Part shown: positions 33,761-45,077 of the stretch, one piece after another
Position numbering within the stretch: the stretch's first letter is position 1
How the letters are laid out: the number at the start of each line of letters is the position of its first letter
Assembly (NCBI GenBank): GCA_003952965.2
Contig: CM025851.1
Span: forward strand, 12,680,942-12,744,941
Source: Morella rubra
Lineage: Eukaryota; Streptophyta; Magnoliopsida; Fagales; Myricaceae
DNA length: 64,000 nt
Reading direction: 5' to 3'
Notes under the pieces: generated by a model
The model's input: only the letters and a program-made list of their open reading frames with translations
Told to the model about the DNA's origin: nothing
Database searches by the model: none
Position numbers and translations under genes: made by a program

Positions 33761-34189
33761 AATTTCAGCTGTATATACGACTGGATTTTCAGCCCCACTA
33801 AAGTCCATCCATCTTACAGAAATTTTCTTCCTTTCACAATGTTGATAGTAAAGGAGACTAGAAGAGCAACATTGCAATACTGAACAATCGTTTAATTCCT
33901 TAATTTTTTTTCCTTGGATGGGTTGGGAAGAATGCATCATGTGTGGCATGTAGAATTACTCTGATCGTATATGCGCAGCTCTGTGTCCGGTAATGTTCAT
34001 CTTAAAGGATGATAATCACACAACAATTTACAATCTGTGCGTTATCCTTAATATTGCTGGAAAAGGAAAATGCATGCACAAGTGAAAAATACTTAAGACT
34101 TGTTAGAAATACTCTGTGATGAGCAATTGCTTTGTTTTACCCACCAGATAGAAAGGCTGGACTTGAGTGCTTTTGGGCAATCCCAGTTC
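33761..34189. other. 3' flank of the CASP-like gene
   Basis: Probable 3' untranslated sequence. Nothing else is recognised. Confidence 0.4.
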
Positions 34190-35095
34190 AAAAACTGATC
34201 GTGATGAGAGAAAAATCCTAGATAACACACGAATAACAATTTTATCTAGATAAGAATAATCAACTCAATCAACAAATAAGCAGCGAAAATTAAAACAAAC
34301 TTCAATCATACAAAGAGACAAGGATTTGGTGACGAAGTGGAAAACCTTTGAAATACCATTCAAAGGAAAAATCACTCCGGGCTAACAGCCACTTAGAATC
34401 CACTAAAAAGAAAATCTTACAAACAATGATTCAGATACGGGCAACCCAGTTGCTTGACTCTGACAACCTTGATGTAATAATCTAAGCCTCCCTGCTTAGA
34501 CCCGTTCCGTGCGGCATTCCTCTCAGACTTTTAAGGATCTTCTTATGATTATTCACGAACAAACCTTGTTCTTCAGCACGTCTTCAACACCATGAAGGTT
34601 ACAGAGATATTTAGAAGAAGAATAGAGAAAAACTCATTAATATTGAAGCACAAATCTTCTTGGATTTTTCTCTCAAGGAATGAGGCACAAGTATGCTCAA
34701 TGGAGGCCTCAATAACCTTCAAGTTGGCCTCCCACGAAACCTAGTAGGGTTTCACAAGTTTTTATAAGGAAAGTCCAAAAATTTAGTAAATTTTGAAATT
34801 CGTCGGAAGTCGCTCGAGTACTCATTGAACGCTTGTGTTTCTGACTGAAATTTTAACTGAGCGCTCGAGCGCTTGTTGAACGCTGGTTGAACGTGATGGC
34901 TTTATATGAATTTTTTTCAATGGTGCTCGAGCGCTTGTTGAACGTTGGTTGAATGTGATAACTCGGTATGAAATTTTTCAAGGCCGCTCGAGCTCTTGTT
35001 GAACGCTAGTTGAACGTGATGAAGACTTTGGACAGACCATCAATTCTAACTCTTGAACAAATGTAGGGATCAAAATTACAACTCGATCACGATAT
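34190..35095 (-). mobile_element. LTR-like element B, inverse relative of element A
   Basis: Read on the minus strand it matches element A (25100-27010): CTCGAGCG tandem units (about 35035-34795), AGTCAAGCAACTGGGTTGCC, TAGCCCGGAGTGATTTTTCC and a GGTTTTCCACTTCGTCACC segment. The outer ends carry TGATCGTGATGAGAG and CTCGATCACGATA, which are inverse to each other. No coding is seen. Confidence 0.6.
34795..35035. repeat. Tandem repeat, about 62-bp unit, 3-4 copies
   Basis: Units contain GCTCGAGCGCTTGTTGAACG followed by TGGTTGAACGTGAT and an AT-rich spacer. The GCTCGAGCG core is shared with the repeat at 25255-25500. Confidence 0.8.
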
Positions 35096-36204
35096 ATTTT
35101 GGCACGGAATGATGGCAACACAAAAATGCACAAACAGCTTGATTGCTACACGGTACCATTGCAAGTATAGTAGTTCAAATGACCTACAGCAAATGAGCCC
35201 ATTTGTGTGCCTTGGGCATCAGTCATGGTTTTGGATAGTGGCTGATGCTGTCTCCTTTCCATTTATGTCCACTCATTGAGTGGTCAAAATTGACAGAGGG
35301 TTTTCATTCTCTACATGAAAACACAAGCTTTAAAATGATTTGTCCATTTTATTGTGGTAAGCAAGATAAAATACATTATCATAGGCGTAGTGCGACACAC
35401 TGTTGGTAGTTTTGCTTTTCTGTCTGATCGCATGGCGTGCTCAAATGATTCATTGGAACACATCGTAGTGGGAAAGTTGTAGGCAATGAATGGCCCCCAG
35501 ACGCATGATCTACAGAAAATAAAAGAGGGACTACTGCCTTTTAGAAAATAAAGGGTTCCTTTGTTTCGAAGAAAAGAGGAAAATATTTAAACAACTGTAA
35601 TGACATTTGTGGTAACGAGTGTCCAAAGGGTTGTACTGTCCTTGAAGCAAAGATGTGGTTGTTGTTTTTTCCTTTGGTTTAAAATAACATAAAGTTAAGA
35701 TGTAGTTGAGAGACGACATTGCCAAGTGCCAACTACAGGAAGTGAAGTCACAAAGTTGGTATGTTGTTGCTTTTATGTGAAAAGGCAGTTAAGAGATATG
35801 TTGTGAATTAATTGGCCGTGCTCTAGTCAGGGGCTGTCCCGGACAAACCGATGGTCTCCTAGAGGGAGGTGAAGCTTAAATTGGACAAGTTTATTTGCAC
35901 AAGAGTATTTTTACAGTGTGAAATTGCCGATTATTCTAAAAATTAAGTGAGGTCTCAAATTCAACACCCTGGTTACAAAGCCAAGTCTCAAACCTAGAAC
36001 TTTGGTTATATGTAAAATTAATACTTATTCCAAAAATTTAAATTAATAGAAATAATTAAATTTTATTATTTGAATTATATAAAATAAAGGAATTGACAAG
36101 ACTCTTAAGATGTCATAGGGTGACTTATCTTCAATTTGGCTATGGTTTGTCCCATTGAGTTGCCGCGCCATCAAGTTTGAATGCATATGATCAGTTCTTT
36201 CTTT
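35096..36204. other. Intergenic, no gene recognised
   Basis: AT-rich sequence with only short random open frames. Confidence 0.4.
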
Positions 36205-37020
36205 TTTTTTTCTTTTTTTTCTAAGCAAACGTTTTATTTAAAAGCAGAAATCTAATAAGGTTCAAAGACATCCGCCTTGGAAACAGGAGGCGGTAAAAGC
36301 GAAAATTGTGTATTAAACATTTATGTGAACCAAAATTTAAATGGGCTTCTATAGAAACTAAAACACAGTACAAACAGATAATTAAGACACAGCAAAAGAA
36401 ACAATTCTCGAATGTTTGTGGATTTGACATCTCCTAGTTGAACTGGAGTTACATATTCCATGCCCAAAATGTTTTTGCTGCCATACTTGATGCCCCCTCA
36501 GTTTTAGGTTACCACTTGCTAATTCACAAGGCCCCTTATATAGTTCAATACTTAATAAAGCTTCTAAGGCATGGTCCAAAGCAAATAAAGTTCCAGAATT
36601 ACCAATGACGCTACTTCGAATTTTCTTTATAAATTAAAGAGGTGTTTATCTATTGACAATAGTATTTTCTAACGTCCATTCAGATGGCATAAAAGTAGAA
36701 CAACAGGCGATCAAAGCGATATTTGATTCCCCGATATCCAAAAATGCTCTTCTTTGCTGCAACATTCGAAAATCGATTTCCTCGAATCAAGTAACAAATT
36801 AAATTCCCTGACGCAGGACTCCTATTCTGATGGATAGAAAGATGTACACGGTTCCTCTAGTGAAGAAAGAAAGTAGCAAGAGAATCTGCATATACACAAA
36901 TTGTGTGATAATTTTCAGAAAATGGAAAGTGGCGGGTGCGCCAACTATTTCATCAACTAACACAGTGGATCCACTGATCAATGAAGGATGCACGTCTAGC
37001 TATGCTGTGTGATGATTTGA
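36205..37020 (-). other. Possible poly(A)-tailed retroposed sequence, decayed
   Basis: On the minus strand the sequence ends with AAATAAAACG (36226-36235) followed by an A-rich tail (36200-36222), as a retroposed RNA would. Upstream are broken frames such as ALEALLSIELYKGPCELASG and LISGSTVLVDEIVGAPATF that I cannot assign. It could be a LINE 3' end or a processed pseudogene. Confidence 0.3.
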
Positions 37021-37316
37021 TGCATGGCAAGTCAGGAGGCGCTTCTTTTGGCACTAAATAAAAGCGCAACAAACAAAACCAAGAAAGTTTTAGTTCCACA
37101 TTGACCCAAGGATCTGACAGCACTTTCGCAAAATCTGGAACTTTCACGTAATAATTTAGCTTTTAGAATGTCGGATTTAAAGTTCGTTTTGGCAAAGCAA
37201 GCATGAGAATATTTTATTCTGTCCACCACATTTTAATCTGATACTCGAGCCTGCAGGGAATTGTCAGTACAACATCAGAATTTAATCGAGAACATGATGC
37301 AATCCCAACATGCAAC

Positions 37317-37610
37317 GAGAATCAAGTCGACCTATTTCGTCTTCTCTTCTATTTACATGTGCTTTGTGTGCTCCTTCAGCGGCCTTGAAAAATCGAGGAG
37401 GGACAACAATAGCAATTTAATTACCAGAGCTTATGGCACACGCTTAAATGGCCCGATAGTAGCAGCAGTTCTTTTGAGATGAGAATCAAGCCCACTCGTT
37501 CATCTTCTCCTATATTTATATGTGCCTTGTGTGCTCCTTCACCCTGTCAGAAATCAAAAAGGGAGAACTGTTAGTCGCTATTTGCAAGAGCTCATGGCAC
37601 TAACAAATGG
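37317..37610. repeat. Tandem duplication of about 162 bp across the leader and start of the WAT1-like gene
   Basis: GAGAATCAAG ... CATGTGCTTTGTGTGCTCCT ... GAGCTTATGGCAC (37317-37439) recurs as GAGAATCAAG ... TATGTGCCTTGTGTGCTCCT ... GAGCTCATGGCAC (37481-37600). The second copy contains the chosen start ATG at 37594; the first has an equivalent ATG at 37433. Confidence 0.8.
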
Positions 37611-40240
37611 CTGTTCCTTTGGAAGCGTTCACAGGAAGTTCAAGCCACACCTTCTCATGGTTCTGGCCCAAATAGGCTATACTGTGTTATATTTCATAAC
37701 AGAAGCTTCCTTCAACCATGGATTGAACCCTCATGTCTATGTTACTTATAGACATGTCGTAGCTGGTGTAGTGATATTCCCTTTTGCCTATTTTCTCGAG
37801 AGGTATATAAATATCTTATCGTTTACGAAAAATACAGTCTCTGTGTAGGAATCAATACAATTAAAAATACTAACGAATTACAAGTCTCTTCTAAAATTCT
37901 AGCCTTTTACATTATTATTGTGAAACCTCAACCTAAACAGCAACTCCCAAATATTTTCAATCATACCATGTTGTGATTCTGATCTTCATCTCTTCCCGGC
38001 AGGAAAGTAAGGCCGAAGCTGACATTCGCTCTTCTCCTGGAAATTTTTGTCCTTTCTCTCCTTGGGTAAGCAATAAGAATCATGGTTCTGAATCAAATGG
38101 TCACCCGTTACAGACTAAGCGTCTTTTGATTGCAGGGTGGGTCTGACTCTGAACATGTATTTTGCAAGCTTGAGATACACCTCCCCCACGTTCGTTGCAT
38201 CCATGGTTAACACCATAGCTTCCCTGACCTTTTTAATAGCAGTTGTACTCAGGTTGGGACGCTATTAACTCATTATTGACTGGCAAAGTTCCTAGCTAGT
38301 GTCTTTTTTTCGTTTTCCAGATTTTCACTAGTTCATCACCTTATGTTTTCAAGTTGTTTTTATGCAGGTTGGAGGTTCTTGATCTCCGAAATCCTCGTGG
38401 GATGGCAAAAATTCTTGGTACCTTCATCTCCTTGGCTGGTGTGATGACCATGACACTATACAAGGGGCCCCCAATGAGAAGTCTGCGGCACCCTCTAGTT
38501 CATCCTCAAGGGAACGATACTGCCACCCATGAGAACTGGTTAAAAGGTTCTGTTCTGACTATCGCAAGCTGCCTGACTTGGTCCATATGGTACATAATGC
38601 AGGTGTTTAACCCTAACTCTCAAAGCTATAGTTATAAACGTGAAAAAATACTTGTTATCTGGAAAATGATCACTGATCTTTTATAGTGTGTGGCATCTAA
38701 ACTACCAATTTTGTCCTACTAAACACTTAAGATTCAGATCTTAACCAATAGTGCATAATACACTTTTTTTAATAGTTTGAAGCTGCAACATGTAAAATGC
38801 ACCAAAGATAGAGTACATATAGTACGGGGGGATATTGATGATTATATCTGAATGATCAGTGCGTATATTTTCATATATCTTTTAGAAGTTTGAAGGTATA
38901 ATATTATATATGTAAAGATCATTTTGGCTATCCTGGCCCTTGAGAATTTCAGGCATTCACATTGAAAAGATATCCCGCCCAACTATCACTGACGGCGTGG
39001 ATGAGCTTTGTTGGAGGAGCACAGTCAGCTGTCTTCACAGTGATCATAGAACATAAACGAGCTGCTTGGGTCATCAGCTCCAGCATTGACTTCTGGTCCA
39101 TCATCTATGGTGTAAGCACCATGATAGTCTGCTATATATATAATTAATGTCGAAAAATAATTCAAATTTAAAATCTTGATAAAATATGGAATTACATGGC
39201 TGCAGGGAGTAGCCGTCTCTGGTTTGGTTGTTTTCGTTCAACTGTGGTGCACGGAGGAAAGAGGACCAGTTTTTGTGACCATGTTTAATCCCCTTTCAAC
39301 AATATTAGTCGCAGTTCTAGCCTACTTCGTCCTCGGCGAAAAACTGTTCATGGGCAGGTACTTTTTTCATCCCTCCTCCTTTATGAAATTACGAGCCAGA
39401 TAGATTGCTCCTTGCTGCACCAGTACAATATCTTCCATTTTCAATTATTAAGGTTTTGTATGCATGTCTACGGTCTACCTAACATCCAGAGTACTTAGAG
39501 AAATATTAACTTTTCGCCCCAAATTATGATAAGAGTCCAAATTACCAATTTATCAAAATTAATTAATGTCCCCTTAATCAGATCGTATGGTTAAAATGAA
39601 GCCAAAAAAACTACATGACACAATCAAGATTGTCAAATCATATTAGAGAGCAATCAAATGCTACAGTTGAAATTAGTAAAAATGGATTACGTGGCACAAT
39701 GAGAGCGCACATTGATAAATTTTAAAAATCCAAAGGCTTAATTAAATGAAATTGATGCTTTTCAACACCATAATTTGGGGGCCTAAAGTGAAAATATTTT
39801 AAAATAAAAAGAAATAACGAGTATATATAATTTTCACACTCAAACTATTACAACTTTTCGTCTATCTTGAAGGCAAGTTTTTAACTCAGATTATATTCTC
39901 AAACTTCATATTAAGGCTGGTAGTAGGCTGTATATTAGACAAAAATTGTAGTAATTAAGGGTGCAAAATATAATTTGAGTATTTGAAAGAGAAGAAGAAG
40001 AAGATGGCAAAGAGAAGCAACAGTTGGTATGCGCTAAATTGAATCCGTGTCTTGTTCAGCATATTAGGGGCAATAGTCGTCATCGTCGGCCTATACATGC
40101 TACTGTGGGGTAAGGACGGTGACCAAGAAGTCAATAAGGATTCCCAAGAGCGAACTCATTCGACTTACAAAGAGCAAACTGGTAGCAAAATAGCGATATC
40201 TCCTACAGCTGATAAGGAAGCAACTCGGTGCGAACCATAA
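37594..40240 (+). CDS. WAT1-related protein (EamA/DMT-superfamily transporter)
   Basis: Seven exons, 37594-37802, 38003-38065, 38136-38252, 38368-38602, 38953-39111, 39206-39357 and 40060-40240, join in frame to 371 aa with GT-AG introns. Family knowledge: WAT1-related (UMAMIT) proteins are membrane carriers with two EamA repeats and about ten helices; characterised members move amino acids or auxin at the tonoplast or plasma membrane. Matching blocks are KPHLLMVLAQIGYT, YVTYRHVVAG, NMYFASLRYTSPTFVASMVN, PRGMAKILGTFISLAGVM, WLKGSVLTIASCLTWSIWY, YPAQLSLTAWM, ERGPVFVTMFNPLSTILVA and LGAIVVIVGLYMLLWGK. The start at 37594 gives a family-like short N-terminus; an in-frame ATG at 37522 would add 24 residues. 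The substrate is unknown. A MITE sits in intron 6. Confidence 0.92.
39500..39801. mobile_element. MITE in intron 6 of the WAT1-like gene
   Basis: The left end GAAATATTAACTTTTCGCCCC then AAATTATG mirrors the right end CATAATTTGGGGGCCTAAAG then TGAAAATATTTT. There is no coding. Similar end style (TTTTCACTT...CCCCAA) is seen in the element at 63000-63315. Confidence 0.65.
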
Positions 40241-40724
40241 AAGATTGGATTACTCCTCCGATGAGCCTGAAGAAAGGTGAGATCGTGAAGCTGAGAAATT
40301 CAAAACTCAAAATAAGAATGAGCAAAAATCGGGTGCAGAGATTCTACAAGTAATTTACATAAACTAGGGCCTCGGGGATAACAGCGAGTCTGAGAAAGTA
40401 ATCCACGGACCACTGTTGTATGCGAGTCTATTCGGCAAGCTAGCCAAGCAAATCAGATTTGTATACTTCTGAAGAGTTTCTGGAAGAAGGATAACGATTG
40501 ATGGGCGCTCAATTCTTAAGAGATAATGGTTGAAGTTGACCCAATGATAGGATTTAGAAGCACTCGGCCATCAGGGTAATTACATATTGCCAATCCAGTA
40601 TATTTTTGCCAATATTTGGTGTTAAAAATCAGGCCTAATGAAAGAGAAGCTGTATGTACATGTCAACAGGTAACAAAAATGTGGAGCAATAGTAAAATAT
40701 ATCATCAAACACTGCCAAAAATAA
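40241..40724. other. Convergent 3' interval between WAT1-like and bHLH genes
   Basis: The two genes end toward each other 484 bases apart, so this should hold both 3' untranslated regions. Nothing else is recognised. Confidence 0.5.
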
Positions 40725-43700
40725 CTACGCAGCAGGGGGCCTGAGCTCATGATCATGAGATGTATCACGGGAACATGGAGGCAAGTATTGCCACATTGGG
40801 ACTAAACCGTAGCTAGGAAAAACTGCCATCTTGTTTGGTCCAGCATGATATGCAGCTGGATGGCCTGGCACAAACCCAGCAGCCGGAATAGCAAGAGTTT
40901 TCAATTGCTGCTCCATCCTTTCCTTATCTGCTTTAAGCGTCAGTTTCTCTTCACGAAGTTCATTCTTCTCTACCTGTTGCAGAGGAAAATAACTTAAAAA
41001 ATTGCCACTACTTAGCTTTCCGGTATTGCAATTGCATGCAAAAGGGAAACTTCAAAATAATATTCATTTCCTTAATCATACACTATACGCAACATAAATA
41101 TTAGAAATCATTCTCACTAAGCATGCAGTTCTAAAATTAGTCCATCCCAAAATTTTCTTGAAAATGAACCGAAATTTAGTTTCCTGTGACAAGAAGTTAA
41201 ATGTGAATTTTCACCCAACAGCAGCTGCTGAAAAAGCACATATATTAGCAACCATAGTTGTAATATGAACTGACCAAGTTAAGAAATTACCTACAGATAG
41301 CCCATAGGTCACAATGAGCGATAACGACAAAGTATTGTCAACACCATAGATGCCATAGGTCCTATTGGGAACCCATGGCCACAAAAAAATAGAAGTCCAA
41401 ATTGACCCCTTCAGGTCAAAAGACCATTTCTTCCACGTGGGTGTAGGAATCAAATTTCCTTAACCAAACTGACGCCACGGGTTGGTAGTTTACTGAGCTG
41501 CTTTGACACTGATGAGTGTTAGCTGGCCAGTGGTTGGGCCACATAACAGTGGAAAAGGTGTATGTATGAAGGATATAAAACATGATCAAATCAAGGTCTA
41601 CAAACACCACCGGGTATAAAGTAGATGGCCTTCTAGTTTTGATCAATCTCTATTAGATCTCTATTTAAAGGCGGATCTACAAAAGAAAATGATACAATGG
41701 GTTACATGAAGTGATAGGCAGCAACAGCCAACGACAATAATTGAGAAAGCGTCACGCCGCATCTGAAAGAGAGAGGGGGGTGGGTTGAGAAAAGAAGTAG
41801 AGAGCCCTACAAAGATTTCATGTCAATTGAGTGTTTTAAGGCATCTAGGGCTTCAATAGTTGAGTGGTTGAAGTTTGGTGTAATGGACCATCTGGGAGTA
41901 TGGAATCTGTCCCATATTGGTAGTATAGGATGCCAATGTGGGGTTTATATGCCTTGGGCTCCCTCCCCCTTTGAGCTAGCTTTTGGGGGTGAGTTCTTCT
42001 GAGGTATATGACATTTGGTTGACAGACCGCTGGTTAAAACCTGATATTTATAATCACTGGGGGCCCTTTGGTTAGAAAACTGACCCCCTGATTACACCCA
42101 TTACACCCTCCTGCGAAATTAACTATTTTCTTCAGATTTTCAGTTTCTGTCAGGTTCTGTCGAGATGATCAGATAGGTGGGATTTGTGAACACCCTACAC
42201 ACATCACCCACTACGGCTAGCCTCTAGGTTGATACAATGAAAGTCAGCAATTGTAGCAATCCAAAAATCCTGAACGACAGGCTGCGCAAGACAGTTGGGA
42301 CCACAAATCAGGGCTCTTAGTAAGTGCAATTTTTGGGGAAAAGGCTTCTCACAATTGGTAAGGGTAGATCTAGAAAAAGACATTAACCTAGTTACTAAAG
42401 CCCTGAAGTGTGATGGGGCCTTTGCCCCATGTAACACGTGAAGTTAATGCCTGAAACAAAAGTCTCAAGTCAACGCATACCATGAGTGAACCATTACAAC
42501 TTTTTTTGTTTTGGTCTAGTGAACAGTTACAGCTCGATAATCAAAAGGCAATTCCATGAATCACCACTGTGGATTACAACACAGACACTATTCCCGACAA
42601 AAGAAAAGAAAAGAAAGCACACATTTTTCCAACGGTGACATAAAACTACAAGATCTGTAGCTAATTGTGTTTCTCCAAACCTCCATCTCTCCCTTCTAGT
42701 ATCAGAAACAAACCACCTTAAGAAGCTCAACCTCATCTAAGATCTAGAACTTCTTCTATTCCTTAGAATATTACCGGGAGTCCGAGAAGCACTTGTGAAA
42801 ATGCCGTTTCTTTGACGTAAAGCATCTGCCAAGTGACTTCTTCTTTATACATTTGGATCCCCATACATGAGAGCCACTCAGTAATTCATATAATATCAGG
42901 CAAAATATAAATTTCAAGAGATTGATAAGCCCAAAAACATATCAATGAGCTAAGTAATGCCTTCACTTACAGGCATGTAAAAAGCCATAAACAAGAGCAA
43001 CATACTTAAGAACATGGGATAAGGACAACGGATGGTAACCAATGTTATCCTAGAAGAGCTCTCCTAAATGAAGTAAGCAAAAGGGGAAAATCACAAGCTG
43101 AAGGAAAATCAACATTTACAATGCGGTGAATTGCTTCATGTATGACTCACCTTCAAAATTCTTATTTCTTCCCTTAGTTTTTCATTCGTTTCTTTCAGCT
43201 CTTGAGATTCAGATCTTAATTGGTTCAAAATTCTGATTGCATCATCTAGCATGGCATGCTTGTCAGTTCTGACAGGTCTCCCTGGATCCAAAACAGAACT
43301 CAAGTCTAGAAACCTGCATGACCCATAAAGAAGACCTAGCCTTAGTCACTACGTTAAAGTGATAGATAGATAGATAGAGATAGAGAGACAGAGACAGAGA
43401 GAAAGAGCACAAATAAAAATAACCAGGATTGAAATGACCATTAATCACGGGAACATGCAGTACAAAAGTCTAAGGACTACCGCACATAAGCAGATTCTTA
43501 TTCAGAGCACTGCAGAAATCGAATTTCATTTCAACTTGTCAGATATCATGGAACCTATCTAATTTAGACATCACAGAAGTTCAATGACTTCAAACTGTTT
43601 CCAAAAAAATGCACATTCTGATAGAAAATATCATGCTCACACAAAATGTACTTTAGTTATAAATGACTTTTGCTCACAAGCCAAGCAGACCTGCTAGAAT

Positions 43701-44922
43701 TCTTTCTTAGATGAACAGATAAAAAAAAGGGGGGGTTGGGGGGGGACCCCGGGGAGAAGAAGATATTGCATCAGGAAATCAAAACCAAATAAAAAACATG
43801 AGATAACTCAAAATATGATGAAGCAAGTTGCATGCCTGTCATTCAATCTCTCCCTTCGCAATCTCTCACGACAAGCTTTAGAAACTGGCCTGCAGCATGA
43901 ATCATTGCGCCCCCTGAAAGTTCTCGAGACAAATATTGTCAGCACACTGCTACATGTATATCAAGATACCACTACCACAAGTAGAAATGAGAAATGACAT
44001 ACTACGCATGACAAATGGATCACCCTCAATGCAAGATTAAACGAAAATAAACTCCATGAGCGTGGCAAAATTAAAGATCACAGGCAATTGTCACTCCGAT
44101 ACCCAAATGTGGAAGCAACTGCTACCAATACAACTGGATCAGAACGCAAGCATATAATATTTGGTAGAGACCAATTTATAACGGTTGGCTGTTAAAAATG
44201 AAAGAAAACAGCACTAAAACGATGAAAATAAACTCCACGAGAGTAACAAAACAAGAAATATAAGGAACCACGGAGTTATATCTTAACAACCAAGATTTAA
44301 TGAAAAAATCAGCACATTTATACATCCTTGTAGAAGACTCGAAGAACAAAAAGCAGAACAACGCAATTTAACAAGTAAAAGAGAATGGCTTATGAAGTAG
44401 CCGATAGCTGACATCAGATGATGAAAACCGGAGCTCTTAAAATTACAAATTGAATTTTCAGAACCTCCAGAATAGAACTGACACAATGTAATTTTTGGGA
44501 CCAAAAAAACATAAAAAGAATAATACCTTTTGCGAGAGCCCTCTATTTCTGAGAAGTCTTTCGCTTGTCCAGACGAAAAATCAATATCCGCGCTAGCACT
44601 ACAAGCACCGATTAAATATACTGTAAATTCTTAAGTGAATAGAAAATCTCAGATCTCTTTCTTCAGTAGGTCAAATAAATCAGACTTTCTGCTATTATCG
44701 TCTAGTTCCTGAACTAGATATCACACACTAAAGTAATGCAAGATGAAATTTAAGGACTCAATAGGTCTCTCCTTATTCATTCTATAGGGCGGACTATGAA
44801 AAGAGAAGGAAGGTATTAGATTACCGTTGATCAGGCAACCAGAATTCGGGGGAAGGGTTGTCTTCGATGAAGCTATAATCGAGCAAATCCCAACAGCTGC
44901 TCTCCTCTAATGGCGGATTCAT
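40725..44922 (-). CDS. bHLH transcription factor, subgroup IVc (bHLH104/bHLH34-like)
   Basis: Exons on the minus strand: 44922-44825, 44598-44527, 43913-43836, 43313-43151 and 40973-40725 (TAG), joining in frame to 219 aa. Basic region: KACRERLRRERLNDRF (about residues 69-84), with the Glu and Arg residues that read E-box half sites. The helix-loop-helix runs to about residue 117 (TDKHAMLDDAIRILNQL) and a leucine-zipper-like coiled coil follows (LRSESQELKETNEKL ... EKNELREEKLTLKADKERM). The C-terminus has the group signature NKMAVFPSYG, PMWQY and ELRPPAA. Family knowledge: IVc bHLHs (bHLH34, 104, 105/ILR3, 115) dimerise in the nucleus and activate iron-deficiency genes. Intron 3 has a GC donor (AG|GCATGC on the minus strand). 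The N-terminus is short for bHLH104. Confidence 0.93.
41820..42000. mobile_element. TRIM LTR-like fragment in the last intron of the bHLH gene
   Basis: The segment ends CCCTTTGAGCTAGCTTTTGGGGG, like the LTR tails at about 17310-17335 and 17520-17535, and is preceded by GTGTAATGGACCATCTGGGA-type LTR sequence. No internal region is attached. Confidence 0.4.
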
Positions 44923-45077
44923 TTCATGTGGGTTGCTGAACTGGTATTGAAACGAATGCGCTGTTTGGACCCTTTTGGAGGACAACTAAACTGCTCTCCT
45001 CTAATGAAAAGTATGAACAGGAAATTCTGCGAATTTGCGGGTGGCTTGGCTGTTGTGGACCCTTTTGGAGGACAACT
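44897..45077. repeat. Tandem duplication of about 90 bp at the 5' end of the bHLH gene
   Basis: Copy 1 (44897-44987) runs from CTGCTCTCCTCTAATG, which is exon 1 coding sequence on the minus strand, to GACCCTTTTGGAGGACAACT. Copy 2 (44991-45077) starts and ends with the same two segments but its middle differs. The duplication therefore spans the start codon and upstream leader. Confidence 0.75.

Noticed and set aside
37522..37593. 24-codon extension of the WAT1-like protein
   Set aside because: The ATG at 37594 gives the usual short N-terminus. The extension lies in duplicated leader sequence, though it cannot be fully excluded.
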